Made by a program: the position numbers and the translations under genes. Below the pieces are notes generated by a model. The model was given only the letters and a program-made list of their open reading frames with translations. It was not told the DNA's origin and did not search any database. This document shows, piece by piece, positions 7,419-16,659 of a stretch of DNA of 64,000 nt. Source of the DNA: Lacrimispora amygdalina (GTDB taxonomy: Bacteria > Bacillota > Clostridia > Lachnospirales > Lachnospiraceae). The stretch spans positions 1-64,000 of the forward strand of contig NZ_OAOF01000020.1 in assembly GCF_900205965.1 (NCBI RefSeq). Direction: 5' to 3'. Numbering within the stretch: position 1 is the first letter of the stretch; each line of letters opens with the position of its first letter.

Positions 7419-9179
7419 ATGAATTCGAATAAAACACATCACAGAGAGAAAATAGCCCTCCTGTTTTTCCTGTTGTTTCTTGCCATGACAGGATTGATGG
7501 GACGGCTTATTTTTCTAATGATCTTTCGCTCGGAGCACTACAGCGCCATGGCTTCTGATCTTCATGAGCGGGAGAGGACCATTAAAGCTGCAAGAGGAAA
7601 TATTATCGATGCGAAAGGAACTGTCATTGCCACAAACCGTACTGTCTGCACCATATCGGTCATCCACAATCAGGTGAAACAGGCAGATGAAGTGGTTGCG
7701 GTTCTTTCAAAGGAATTAGGACTCAAGGAAGAAGATATCCGCAAGAAAGTGGAAAAGTACAGTTCCAGGGAAATTATTAAGACAAATGTAGACAAGGCTT
7801 TGGGAGACCAGATCCGCGCATATCATCTTGCAGGGGTTAAGGTGGATGAAGATTATAAACGGTATTACCCTTACGATACCCTCGCTTCCACAGTACTTGG
7901 TTTTACAGGAGGAGATAACCAGGGAATTATCGGCCTGGAGGTAAAGTACGAGCAGTATTTAAAAGGTTTAAATGGTAAGATTTTAACCATGTCGGATGCA
8001 GCTGGCATTGAGATTCAAAATGCAGCAGAAGACCGGATTGAACCGATTGCAGGCCAGGATTTGTATATCAGTCTGGATGTAAATATTCAGCGTTACTGTG
8101 AACAGGCGGCCTATCAGGTAATGGAGAAAAAGGGTGCAAAACGTGTATCAATTATTATCATGAATCCCCAAAATGGGGAAATTATGGCAATGGTCAATGC
8201 ACCTGAATTTAATTTGAATGATCCGTTTACACTGAACAGTGAAACGGTCATTCCTGCAAATGAAAAAGAGAAGCAGGATCTGTTAAATAAAATGTGGAGA
8301 AATCCGTGTATCAATGATACGTATGAGCCGGGGTCAACCTTTAAGATTGTAACTGCCGCTGCAGGTCTGGAGGCCGGCGTTGTAAAACTCACCGATCAGT
8401 TTTCCTGCCCCGGGTTTAGGGTGGTGGAAGACAGAAAAATCAGATGCCATAAAGTGGGAGGGCACGGATCAGAAACATTCTTGCAGGGTATGATGAATTC
8501 CTGTAATCCTGTTCTCATTGATGTGGGGCAGCGTCTTGGAGTGGATAACTACTACAAATATTTTGTACAGTTTGGTTTAAAGGGTAAGACCGGAATTGAT
8601 CTGCCCGGGGAAGCCTCTACCATTATGCATAAGAAAGAGGATATGGGACTGGTGGAGCTGGCAACCGTATCATTTGGCCAGTCGTTTCAGATTACACCCA
8701 TGCAGCTGATTACCACGGCTTCTTCTCTTATTAACGGAGGAAACCGCATCACACCACATTTCGGAGTGAAAGCTGTCAGCTCTGACGGAAAAGCAGTACA
8801 CACATTTACCTATCCGGTAAAAGAAGGAATTGTATCAAAGGAGACCAGTGAAACCATGCGTTATATTCTGGAACAGGTTGTTTCTGAGGGAAGCGGAAAA
8901 AGAGCGAAGATTGAAGGTTACCGGATCGGAGGGAAAACAGCCACCTCTGAGAAGCTGCCAAGAAGCTTAAAAAAGTATATTTCATCTTTTGTGGGATTTG
9001 CCCCGGCTGATAATCCGCAGGTAATTGCCCTTATTACCATTGATGAACCACAGGGCATCTACTATGGCGGAACCATTGCTGCACCAGTAATTGCCGATAT
9101 ATTCAAGAACATTTTTCCTTATCTGGGAATTGAGCCAACAGAGGAAAAAACTGTTTCTGCGTTTCGAATCAGTGGTTGA
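7419..9179 (+). CDS. SpoVD/FtsI-family class B penicillin-binding protein with KTA third motif
   Basis: A second class B transpeptidase directly after the first, as pbpB-spoVD in Bacillus, so a SpoVD-like role in spore cortex synthesis is plausible. The start at 7419 has GGAG six bases upstream; an ATG at 7398 has no Shine-Dalgarno. The 586-residue protein has a membrane anchor (about 13-36), STFK (306-309) and SCN (361-363). The third catalytic motif reads KTAT (506-509) instead of KTGT. No PASTA domain is seen. All other core motifs are intact, so activity is likely. Confidence 0.9.
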   Translation: MNSNKTHHREKIALLFFLLFLAMTGLMGRLIFLMIFRSEHYSAMASDLHERERTIKAARGNIIDAKGTVIATNRTVCTISVIHNQVKQADEVVAVLSKELGLKEEDIRKKVEKYSSREIIKTNVDKALGDQIRAYHLAGVKVDEDYKRYYPYDTLASTVLGFTGGDNQGIIGLEVKYEQYLKGLNGKILTMSDAAGIEIQNAAEDRIEPIAGQDLYISLDVNIQRYCEQAAYQVMEKKGAKRVSIIIMNPQNGEIMAMVNAPEFNLNDPFTLNSETVIPANEKEKQDLLNKMWRNPCINDTYEPGSTFKIVTAAAGLEAGVVKLTDQFSCPGFRVVEDRKIRCHKVGGHGSETFLQGMMNSCNPVLIDVGQRLGVDNYYKYFVQFGLKGKTGIDLPGEASTIMHKKEDMGLVELATVSFGQSFQITPMQLITTASSLINGGNRITPHFGVKAVSSDGKAVHTFTYPVKEGIVSKETSETMRYILEQVVSEGSGKRAKIEGYRIGGKTATSEKLPRSLKKYISSFVGFAPADNPQVIALITIDEPQGIYYGGTIAAPVIADIFKNIFPYLGIEPTEEKTVSAFRISG

Positions 9180-9254
9180 TTATTCAGGCAAAAAGACGTA
9201 TACTACTAATTGTGTACTTTTGATATACAAATACATAAACGATCGAGGTGTGAC

Positions 9255-10223
9255 ATGATTAACGAAACGATTTTGGCAATCATCATAGCTTTCGCCATCA
9301 GCGCAATGCTGTGTCCCATAGTAATACCGTTTCTCCACAGATTAAAATTTGGCCAGGAAATCCGCAGGGAAGGACCGGAGAGCCATTTAAAAAAACAGGG
9401 GACCCCTACCATGGGAGGCCTGATTATATTAACCAGTATTATTGTTACATCTTTGTTTTACGTAAAGGATTATCCAAAGATTATACCGGTTTTGTTTGTG
9501 ACGGTGGGATTTGGTATTGTTGGCTTTCTTGATGATTATATTAAAATCGTGATGAAGAGGTCGGAAGGGCTGACTCCTGCACAGAAGATGGCGGGCCAGC
9601 TGATCATAACAGGGATTTTTGCATTTTATTTAATTCATTCCAAAGATGTGGGAACCTCCATGCTGGTTCCGTTTACAGGAGGATTTAAAAGCGGAATCTA
9701 TTTGAATTTTGGCTTTTTATTTGTACCGGCAGTATTTTTTATCGTTATCGGAACAGACAATGGAGTGAACTTTACCGATGGTCTTGATGGCCTGTGTACC
9801 AGCGTCACCATACTGGTAGCCACATTCTTAACGGTAGTAGCCATAGGAGAAAGAACCGGCATCAGCCCCATAACAGGTGCAGTAGTAGGCAGCCTGTTAG
9901 GGTTTCTTCTCTTTAATGTTTACCCAGCCCGGGTGTTTATGGGAGATACCGGTTCGCTGGGGCTGGGAGGCTTTGTTGCCTCCAGTGCCTTTATGATGCA
10001 GATGCCGATATTTATAGCAATTATAGGGTTTATCTATCTGCTTGAGGTGTTATCTGTGATTATCCAGGTAACATACTTTAAACGAACAGGCGGGAAGCGG
10101 TTTTTTAAAATGGCTCCCATTCACCACCATTTTGAGCTTTGCGGGTGGTCTGAAACCAGGGTGGTGGCTGTATTTGCAATTGTTACTGCGGTTCTTTGCC
10201 TGCTCGCATATCTTGGATTATAG
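9255..10223 (+). CDS. mraY: Phospho-N-acetylmuramoyl-pentapeptide-transferase
   Basis: MraY makes lipid I by moving phospho-MurNAc-pentapeptide from UDP to undecaprenyl phosphate at the membrane. The 322-residue polytopic protein carries GTPTMGG near the N-terminus, the aspartate-rich FLDDYIKI loop, NFTDGLDGL, and the MAPIHHHFE histidine motif, all family marks. The start MINETIL has GAGGTG upstream at 6 bases; an earlier in-frame ATG lacks a ribosome site. Confidence 0.97.
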   Translation: MINETILAIIIAFAISAMLCPIVIPFLHRLKFGQEIRREGPESHLKKQGTPTMGGLIILTSIIVTSLFYVKDYPKIIPVLFVTVGFGIVGFLDDYIKIVMKRSEGLTPAQKMAGQLIITGIFAFYLIHSKDVGTSMLVPFTGGFKSGIYLNFGFLFVPAVFFIVIGTDNGVNFTDGLDGLCTSVTILVATFLTVVAIGERTGISPITGAVVGSLLGFLLFNVYPARVFMGDTGSLGLGGFVASSAFMMQMPIFIAIIGFIYLLEVLSVIIQVTYFKRTGGKRFFKMAPIHHHFELCGWSETRVVAVFAIVTAVLCLLAYLGL

Positions 10224-10235
10224 GAGAGAAACCAT

Positions 10236-11582
10236 ATGAGTCAGAAAATTTTAGTTGCAGGAAGTGGAAAAAGTGGGATCGCCGCCTCCAGGATGATATT
10301 AAAGACTGGTGATGAAGCTGTTTTATATGACAGCAATGATGCTTTAAAAGAGGATGAGCTGTTAGGCAAGTTTGAAGAAAAGGATAAAATCTCCGTGATT
10401 CTCGGAGAATTGAAAAAAGAGGACTTAAAGGATATCTCCTTTTGTGTAATCAGCCCGGGCATCGGACTTGATGCACCTTTTGTATCGGTTTTAAAGGAGG
10501 AGAATATTCCTATATGGAGTGAAATACAGCTGGCATACCATCATGCAAAAGGAAAGCTCGCTGCCATTACGGGAACCAATGGAAAGACAACCACTACCGC
10601 ATTAACCGGAGCGATCTTAAAGGCGTATTACGAGCATGTTTACATTGTGGGCAACATAGGAATACCATATACACAGGAAGCATTAAATACGACAGAGGAT
10701 TCGGTGACAGTAGCCGAAGTCAGCAGCTTTCAGCTGGAGACCATTACCGACTTCCGGCCTGAAGTCAGTGCGATATTAAATATCACGCCTGATCATTTAA
10801 ATCGTCATAAAACTATGGAATGCTACATAAAAGTGAAAGAAAGCATCACCGCGAACCAGACGGAACAGGATTGCTGTGTTTTAAACTATGATGATCCGGT
10901 GCTTCGCCAGTTGGGGGAATCGGTGAAACCCCGTACTGTTTATTTCAGCAGCAGAACCTCTTTAAAAGAGGGGTACTGTATGGATGGAGATATGATTATC
11001 CGCAATCAGAACGGCATTCGGGAAGAGATTGTTAATATCCATGAATTAAAGCTTCTTGGCCGCCATAACCATGAGAATGTGATGGCTGCAATTGCCATTG
11101 CGGCTGAGTTAAAGGTTCCCATGGAAGTGATTAAAAAGGCTGTCTGTGAGTTTCAGGCAGTAGAGCACAGAATTGAGTTTGTTGCTGAAAAAGCAGGAGT
11201 AAAGTATTACAATGATTCAAAGGGAACCAATCCGGATGCGGCAATCCAGGCAGTGAAGGCGATGCCGGGGGCCACAATCCTGATTGCAGGAGGATACGAT
11301 AAAAATTCCGAATATGATGAATGGATTGAATCCTTTGACGGGAAAGTGAAATACATGGTGCTTCTTGGCCAGACCAGGGAAAAAATAGCGGAATGCGCAG
11401 CAAAGCATGGGTTTACCAATGTAATGTATGCGGAAGATATGCAGGAAGCCGTAAGTGTCTGTGCCTCCTATGCCAACAGAGGAGATTATGTGCTGCTTTC
11501 TCCGGCATGTGCAAGCTGGGGTATGTTCCGGTGCTATGAAGAGCGTGGGGAGATTTTTAAAGAATGTGTCCGCAGCCTTTAG
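10236..11582 (+). CDS. murD: UDP-N-acetylmuramoyl-L-alanine--D-glutamate ligase
   Basis: MurD adds D-glutamate to UDP-MurNAc-L-Ala in the cytoplasm using ATP. The 448-residue protein has an N-terminal Rossmann-like domain, the Mur-ligase ATP loop GTNGKTTT (113-120), the NITPDHLNRH block and a C-terminal domain with DSKGTNPDA and SPACASWGMF. AGGAG lies 10 bases before the ATG, 12 bases after mraY. Confidence 0.97.
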   Translation: MSQKILVAGSGKSGIAASRMILKTGDEAVLYDSNDALKEDELLGKFEEKDKISVILGELKKEDLKDISFCVISPGIGLDAPFVSVLKEENIPIWSEIQLAYHHAKGKLAAITGTNGKTTTTALTGAILKAYYEHVYIVGNIGIPYTQEALNTTEDSVTVAEVSSFQLETITDFRPEVSAILNITPDHLNRHKTMECYIKVKESITANQTEQDCCVLNYDDPVLRQLGESVKPRTVYFSSRTSLKEGYCMDGDMIIRNQNGIREEIVNIHELKLLGRHNHENVMAAIAIAAELKVPMEVIKKAVCEFQAVEHRIEFVAEKAGVKYYNDSKGTNPDAAIQAVKAMPGATILIAGGYDKNSEYDEWIESFDGKVKYMVLLGQTREKIAECAAKHGFTNVMYAEDMQEAVSVCASYANRGDYVLLSPACASWGMFRCYEERGEIFKECVRSL

Positions 11583-11623
11583 TATGATCGGGCATTGTAA
11601 TTTGGATGGCGAGGAGGAATGGT

Positions 11624-12775
11624 ATGGCGGAAAAAAGGCCAGTAGTGAAAAAAAACAGGCCGCGCCGTTTTTATGACTACAGTCTGCTGTTCACTGTTAT
11701 ATTTCTATCTGTCTTTGGTCTTGTTATGATTTACAGCTCCAGTTCTTACGCTGCCCAGTTGAAGTTCGGCAATGCGTCCTTCTTTATGATAAAGCAGGCC
11801 AAGATTGCTCTGGGCGGGTTTGTGGTGATGATTGTGATTTCGAAGATGGATTACCATTGGTATGGGAAATTCGCAGTGTTAGCCTATGTACTATCTTATA
11901 TTCTGATGATTGCTGTTTCCCTGTTCGGTAAGAAACTGAATGGTAAACGAAGATGGCTGGGCGTGGGAAGTCTGACGTTTCAGCCAACAGAGTTTGTAAA
12001 GATCGCTCTCATAGTTATGCTGGCGGTTATGATAGTGCAGATGGGCAGAAATATCAATACAAAAAACGGAGCAGGGCTTATCATTGTCACCACTCTCCCC
12101 ATTGCCGGGATTGTTGCTGCTAACAACTTAAGCTCTGGTATTATCATCGTTGGAATTGCATTTGTCATGCTGTTTGTGGCATGTAAAAAGAAGTGGCCGT
12201 TTTTTGCCTGTGGTTTTGCAGGCGTAGGGTTACTAGCGTTTGCCGGTCCCATCGCCACGGTGCTTGAGAAGTTAAATATACTTCATGATTACCAGCTGGG
12301 AAGAATTCTTGTCTGGCTGGAACCGGAGGCATTCCCTTCTACAGGTGGTTATCAGGTATTGCAGGGACTGTATGCCATTGGCTCCGGAGGACTGGTAGGA
12401 AGAGGTCTGGGTGAGAGCATACAGAAGATGGGGTTCGTGCCGGAGGCACAGAATGATATGATATTTTCCATTATCTGTGAAGAACTGGGACTTTTTGGTG
12501 CGGTATCAGTGATTCTTATTTTCCTCTTCATGATATACCGTTTTATGCTGATAGCAGATAATGCACCGGATCTGTTCGGCGCGCTTTTGGTGGTAGGGGT
12601 TATGGGACATATTGCCATTCAGGTAATTTTAAACATTGCCGTAGTAACCAATACCATACCGAATACAGGAATTACCCTGCCCTTTATCAGTTACGGGGGG
12701 ACGTCAGTTTTGTTTCTCATGGTTGAGATGGGCATGGTTTTAAGTGTTTCCAACCAGATTAAACTGGAAAAATAG
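11624..12775 (+). CDS. ftsW: SEDS-family lipid II polymerase FtsW/SpoVE
   Basis: SEDS proteins polymerise glycan strands from lipid II with a cognate class B PBP. The 383-residue product has about ten membrane segments, the KRRWLGVG and QPTEFVKIALI motifs, and the C-terminal PNTGITLPFISYGGTS signature of FtsW/SpoVE/RodA. Its place between murD and the divIB/ftsZ end suggests FtsW or SpoVE rather than RodA. The start at 11624 follows GAGGAGG at six bases. Confidence 0.93.
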   Translation: MAEKRPVVKKNRPRRFYDYSLLFTVIFLSVFGLVMIYSSSSYAAQLKFGNASFFMIKQAKIALGGFVVMIVISKMDYHWYGKFAVLAYVLSYILMIAVSLFGKKLNGKRRWLGVGSLTFQPTEFVKIALIVMLAVMIVQMGRNINTKNGAGLIIVTTLPIAGIVAANNLSSGIIIVGIAFVMLFVACKKKWPFFACGFAGVGLLAFAGPIATVLEKLNILHDYQLGRILVWLEPEAFPSTGGYQVLQGLYAIGSGGLVGRGLGESIQKMGFVPEAQNDMIFSIICEELGLFGAVSVILIFLFMIYRFMLIADNAPDLFGALLVVGVMGHIAIQVILNIAVVTNTIPNTGITLPFISYGGTSVLFLMVEMGMVLSVSNQIKLEK

Positions 12776-12843
12776 CTGGATATGAAACCATTCTCTCACT
12801 TATAACATAGGATAGTATATAAGAAACCATGGGAGGTACCGGT

Positions 12844-14094
12844 TTGTCAGTCATACAGGTCCAGGGGTTACGATCCTTAAGAGGTGAGATAAAAATTCAG
12901 GGTTCCAAAAATGCTGTTCTGCCAATTATGGCAGCGGCGGTTCTCCATAAAGGTACTACAGTGATTCACAATGTCCCCAGGATACAGGATGTGTTCTGTA
13001 TGCTGGGGATACTTGAGCGTATCGGGTGTAACTACATTCTTGACGGACATATGCTGACCATTGATGCTTCTGATATCAACTGCGCAGAGATTCCGGAAGA
13101 GTATATAAAAAGCATGCGTTCCTCTATTATCCTGTCAGGTCCCCTTCTTGGAAGGCTGGGTTACGCTGTTACCAGTTTTCCGGGAGGCTGTTCCATTGGA
13201 CTAAGACCCATCGATATTCATCTGGCAGCGTTCCGTACGCTTGGTGCCGTGATCGAGGAGAAAGAAGAGAAGCTGTGCGCCTCTGCCAAAAACCTTGTGG
13301 GCGCAGATATTTATTTCCCGTTTCCCAGTGTGGGAGCGACGGAAAATGCTCTGATGGCGGCTGTTTACGCAAAAGGAATTACTGTGATACATGGAGCGGC
13401 AAAAGAACCGGAGATCATTTCGCTATGTGAATTCTTAAACAATATGGGGGCGAGAATTCATGGTATTGGAACTTCCAGACTTGCCGTGACAGGAGTTACA
13501 GGTTTACATGATTCTGAATTTATTGTGTCAGGAGACCGGATTGTAGCAGGTACTTATTTAACAGCAGTTATGGCAGCCGAAGGGGATGTGCTTTTAAAAG
13601 GAATCCAGCCGGATCATCTTACTTCTGCTCTTTTACTGGCAGAAAAAATGGGAGCAGAGTTAAAACGGTATACAAACCAGCTGGAGGTTTCCATGAAAGG
13701 ACGCCCTGACTGTGTCAATGTTACAACCGAACCATATCCGGGATTTCCAACGGACCTTCAGTCCCAGGTGATGGCAGTGATGGCATCAGGAGTGGGCTGG
13801 GGAAGAGTGGAGGAGACAATTTTTGAAGGCAGGTTCGGTGCAGCCGTAGAACTTAAGAAGCTGGGAGCAGATATTGTCATAGAAGGAAAAAGGGCGATTG
13901 TACACGGGCTGTATCCGCTAAAAGGGAATTGCGTAACTGCACCTGATTTAAGAGGCGGAGCTGCACTTGTTGTAGCAGGGCTTGCAGGTGAAGGTGTTAC
14001 TGAGATTTTGGATTGCCACCACATTGACCGGGGGTATGAGGATATCTGCCGCGATTTAAGCAGTGTTGGAGCTGTAATCAGAGGTAAGGAATGA
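12844..14094 (+). CDS. murA: UDP-N-acetylglucosamine 1-carboxyvinyltransferase
   Basis: MurA transfers enolpyruvate from PEP to UDP-GlcNAc, the first committed step of peptidoglycan synthesis and the fosfomycin target. The protein has the N-terminal IQGSKNA.LPI motif and the active-site loop PGGCSIG; the cysteine is residue 116 when counted from the TTG at 12844. That TTG has GGGAGG seven bases upstream, whereas the in-frame ATG at 12829 overlaps that ribosome site and has none of its own. Ends in a 4-base overlap with divIB. Presence of MurA here rather than MurG/MurB is typical of some clostridial clusters. Confidence 0.92.
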   Translation: MSVIQVQGLRSLRGEIKIQGSKNAVLPIMAAAVLHKGTTVIHNVPRIQDVFCMLGILERIGCNYILDGHMLTIDASDINCAEIPEEYIKSMRSSIILSGPLLGRLGYAVTSFPGGCSIGLRPIDIHLAAFRTLGAVIEEKEEKLCASAKNLVGADIYFPFPSVGATENALMAAVYAKGITVIHGAAKEPEIISLCEFLNNMGARIHGIGTSRLAVTGVTGLHDSEFIVSGDRIVAGTYLTAVMAAEGDVLLKGIQPDHLTSALLLAEKMGAELKRYTNQLEVSMKGRPDCVNVTTEPYPGFPTDLQSQVMAVMASGVGWGRVEETIFEGRFGAAVELKKLGADIVIEGKRAIVHGLYPLKGNCVTAPDLRGGAALVVAGLAGEGVTEILDCHHIDRGYEDICRDLSSVGAVIRGKE

Positions 14095-14819
14095 AAAATT
14101 TCAAAAAGAGCAGAAGAAAGTTGACAGTTGCAATCATAGCAGTATTCCTTCTGGCTGGGGCGGCGGTATTTTTGTCGCTTCAGATCAGAAATATTACTGT
14201 AACCGGCAACAAAAAATATACATCCGATCAGATCATAGACTTATTATTTAAGGATGGCTGGGACCGGAATGCGATTTTCTGTATTTACAAGGACCACTTT
14301 CAGAAACACGAACAGATTCCTTTCGTGGAAGATTATAAAATCGTATTCCAGAGCCCTGTAAGCGTTGAAGTGATTGTTTATGAAAAATCCGTGGTCGGTT
14401 ATGTTTCCTATATGGGCAGCTATATGTATTTTGATAAAGACGGAATTATTGTGGAGAGTTCCAGCCAAAAACTGACAGGAATTCCATGGATTACGGGGCT
14501 TTCGTATGGGCATATTGCTCTGCACCGGCCCCTTCCCGTGGAGGATCCCAAAGTCTTTGACCGTATTCTGACACTGACCCAGCTTTTGTCCACCCACCAG
14601 ATCCCGGTGGATGAGATCCAATACGATTCCCAGGGGAATGCAACGCTTGTGATGGGAACCATCCGTGTGTATCTTGGAAGCAATGACCAGATGAGCGGAA
14701 AGATCTCAGAACTGAGTGATCAGCTGCCTGTTCTGGGCGGATTATCCGGCACTCTTTATCTGGATACATATGACGAAGCGGAAACTGTCACATCTTACCG
14801 TTTTATGAAAGATAAGTGA
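14091..14819 (+). CDS. divIB: Cell division protein DivIB/FtsQ
   Basis: DivIB/FtsQ is a bitopic divisome protein that stabilises FtsL-DivIC. The 242-residue protein has a short basic cytoplasmic tail, a membrane segment at about 11-31, then a POTRA-type domain beginning IRNITVTGNKKYTSDQI and a beta domain. Sequence is otherwise divergent, as normal for the family. It overlaps murA (ATGA). Confidence 0.88.
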   Translation: MKNFKKSRRKLTVAIIAVFLLAGAAVFLSLQIRNITVTGNKKYTSDQIIDLLFKDGWDRNAIFCIYKDHFQKHEQIPFVEDYKIVFQSPVSVEVIVYEKSVVGYVSYMGSYMYFDKDGIIVESSSQKLTGIPWITGLSYGHIALHRPLPVEDPKVFDRILTLTQLLSTHQIPVDEIQYDSQGNATLVMGTIRVYLGSNDQMSGKISELSDQLPVLGGLSGTLYLDTYDEAETVTSYRFMKDK

Positions 14820-14857
14820 ATTTACATATTTTACATGGAATTTTGTTAAAAAAATGG

Positions 14858-14886
14858 TTGATATTTTTTACAAAATAAAATATTAT
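14858..14886 (+). promoter_or_regulatory. Promoter of ftsZ
   Basis: TTGATA (14858-14863), 17-base AT-rich spacer, TATTAT (14881-14886). It gives ftsZ a transcript of its own apart from the dcw readthrough. Confidence 0.65.
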
Positions 14887-14937
14887 ATTAAATAGGTTTA
14901 TACAGTAAGCTGTATATGGTTAAAGGAGGATATAATC

Positions 14938-16251
14938 TTGTTAGAGATTAAGATAAATGAGGCGGATAATGCTGCAAGAATTCTGGTAATCGGTGTAGGC
15001 GGTGCCGGAAACAATGCGGTGAACCGCATGATTGATGAGAATATAGCTGGTGTGGAATTTCTTGGAATTAACACGGACAAGCAGGCATTGCAGTTTTGCA
15101 AGGCTCCTACTGCCATGCAGATCGGTGAAAAACTGACTAAGGGCCTTGGGGCAGGTGCTAAGCCTGAGATTGGCGAAAAGGCAGCGGAAGAGAATGCGGA
15201 CGAGCTGGCTCAGGTCATGAAGGGTGCAGATATGGTTTTCGTTACATGTGGTATGGGAGGCGGAACCGGAACCGGGGCAGCTCCTGTAGTGGCTAAGATT
15301 GCGAAGGATATGGGAATCTTAACTGTAGGTGTTGTAACAAAGCCCTTCCGTTTTGAAGCTAAGACACGTATGACCAATGCAACTTCAGGTATTGAACGTT
15401 TAAAGGAAAGTGTGGACACACTGATTGTGATCCCCAATGACCGTCTTCTTGAAATTGTGGACAGACGCACGACGATGCCTGATGCTTTGAAGAAAGCGGA
15501 TGAAGTACTTCAGCAGGCAGTACAGGGAATTACAGACCTGATTAATGTACCAGGGCTGATTAATCTGGATTTTGCAGATGTTCAGACGGTTATGACAGAT
15601 AAAGGCATCGCACATATCGGTATTGGCCGTGCAAAGGGTGATGAAAAGGCAATAGAGGCAGTGAAACAGGCTGTATCCAGTCCGCTTCTTGAGACTACCA
15701 TCGAAGGTGCAACTCATGTAATTATTAATATCTCCGGAGACATCAGCCTGATTGAGGCCAATGAAGCAGCCAGCTATGTTCAGGAGATGGCAGGAGATGA
15801 TGCAAATATTATTTTCGGTGCCATGTATGATGAGAATGCCCAGGATGAAGCAAGCATAACGGTTATTGCAACAGGACTTGATATGCAGCATGAAACACCG
15901 GTTTCCAAGGTTATGACTAATTTCTCCAATCCAAACTATAAGCAGCCAAAGGCAGCGCCTCAGCCGGGAAGCCAGGAAGCAGCAGCAACCGCAGCAAATC
16001 CAGGATATAATCAAAACTTTAACCAGAACTATGGCAATGCCAATAATTATTCCGGACAGGCTTATCCTAACAACCAGAACAGTGGAAATTACAGCGGCCA
16101 GAACTACAGCAATCCCAATTATAATAAACAGCCAAATTACGGACAGGGTACTCCTCAGAACGCACCTCAGGGAAACGGACAGCCTTACCGTCCGACTGTG
16201 AACAAGGAAGTACAGATTAATATTCCTGACTTTTTAAGAAATAAAAGATAA
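14938..16251 (+). CDS. ftsZ: Cell division GTPase FtsZ
   Basis: FtsZ is the tubulin-like GTPase that forms the Z ring. The 437-residue protein has GGAGNNAVNRM (21-31), the tubulin signature GGGTGTG (107-113) and the T7-loop region. After the globular part (to about 320) comes a long Asn/Gln/Tyr/Pro-rich linker with repeated NYSGQNY-like units and the conserved C-terminal peptide INIPDFLRNKR, the dock for membrane anchors. Start is TTG, with AAAGGAGG about eight bases upstream; no better start exists. No ftsA or sepF is adjacent. Confidence 0.98.
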   Translation: MLEIKINEADNAARILVIGVGGAGNNAVNRMIDENIAGVEFLGINTDKQALQFCKAPTAMQIGEKLTKGLGAGAKPEIGEKAAEENADELAQVMKGADMVFVTCGMGGGTGTGAAPVVAKIAKDMGILTVGVVTKPFRFEAKTRMTNATSGIERLKESVDTLIVIPNDRLLEIVDRRTTMPDALKKADEVLQQAVQGITDLINVPGLINLDFADVQTVMTDKGIAHIGIGRAKGDEKAIEAVKQAVSSPLLETTIEGATHVIINISGDISLIEANEAASYVQEMAGDDANIIFGAMYDENAQDEASITVIATGLDMQHETPVSKVMTNFSNPNYKQPKAAPQPGSQEAAATAANPGYNQNFNQNYGNANNYSGQAYPNNQNSGNYSGQNYSNPNYNKQPNYGQGTPQNAPQGNGQPYRPTVNKEVQINIPDFLRNKR

Positions 16252-16269
16252 TAGATAATAGATACATAG

Positions 16270-16300
16270 CAGGCAGGTTCCCGTGAACCTGCCTGTTTTT
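16270..16300 (+). terminator. Terminator of ftsZ
   Basis: Perfect 11-bp stem CAGGCAGGTTC / GAACCTGCCTG with a CCGT loop and five T. Confidence 0.93.
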
Positions 16301-16315
16301 GAAAGGAGTGCTACG

Positions 16316-16642
16316 ATGATAAAGGATGAAAAGGACTGGGAGCTTTCAGAGGATTATTATTCAGGGCAGGGAGAGGAAAAGAAACTTTCTCTGGAAGATT
16401 TTATAACGGATCAGGATTTAGATGGAAATTCACTTAATTATTCCACGGAGTCTGACGAACTTTTAAATAAGACCATAGAAGATGTTCATAAGGTACTGAC
16501 TCTTGCCAGAGAAGGAAAGAGCATTGAAGCAATTGCCGGTTTAACAGGTCTGAACGAAAAATATATATATGATATTCAGGTATGTGCACAGGGCTTTCGG
16601 GAGGATGATGAGATTGCAGTAGCTCATTTGGTCCTGGGCTGA
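16316..16642 (+). CDS. Uncharacterised protein with helix-turn-helix-like C-terminus
   Basis: A 108-residue acidic soluble protein starting MIKDEKDWELSED, with AAAGGAG upstream of ATG 16316. Residues about 55-95 (AREGKSIEAIAGLTGLNEKYIYDI) look like a helix-turn-helix of the kind in resolvases and small regulators. I do not recognise a family. It sits 15 bases after the ftsZ terminator and 17 bases before the next gene, with which it is probably cotranscribed. Confidence 0.7.
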   Translation: MIKDEKDWELSEDYYSGQGEEKKLSLEDFITDQDLDGNSLNYSTESDELLNKTIEDVHKVLTLAREGKSIEAIAGLTGLNEKYIYDIQVCAQGFREDDEIAVAHLVLG

Positions 16643-16659
16643 AGGAGGGGGAACAAAAG

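Noticed and set aside
15400..16014. 204-codon minus-strand ORF opposite ftsZ
   Set aside because: Antisense shadow of ftsZ; no ribosome site and no recognisable protein.
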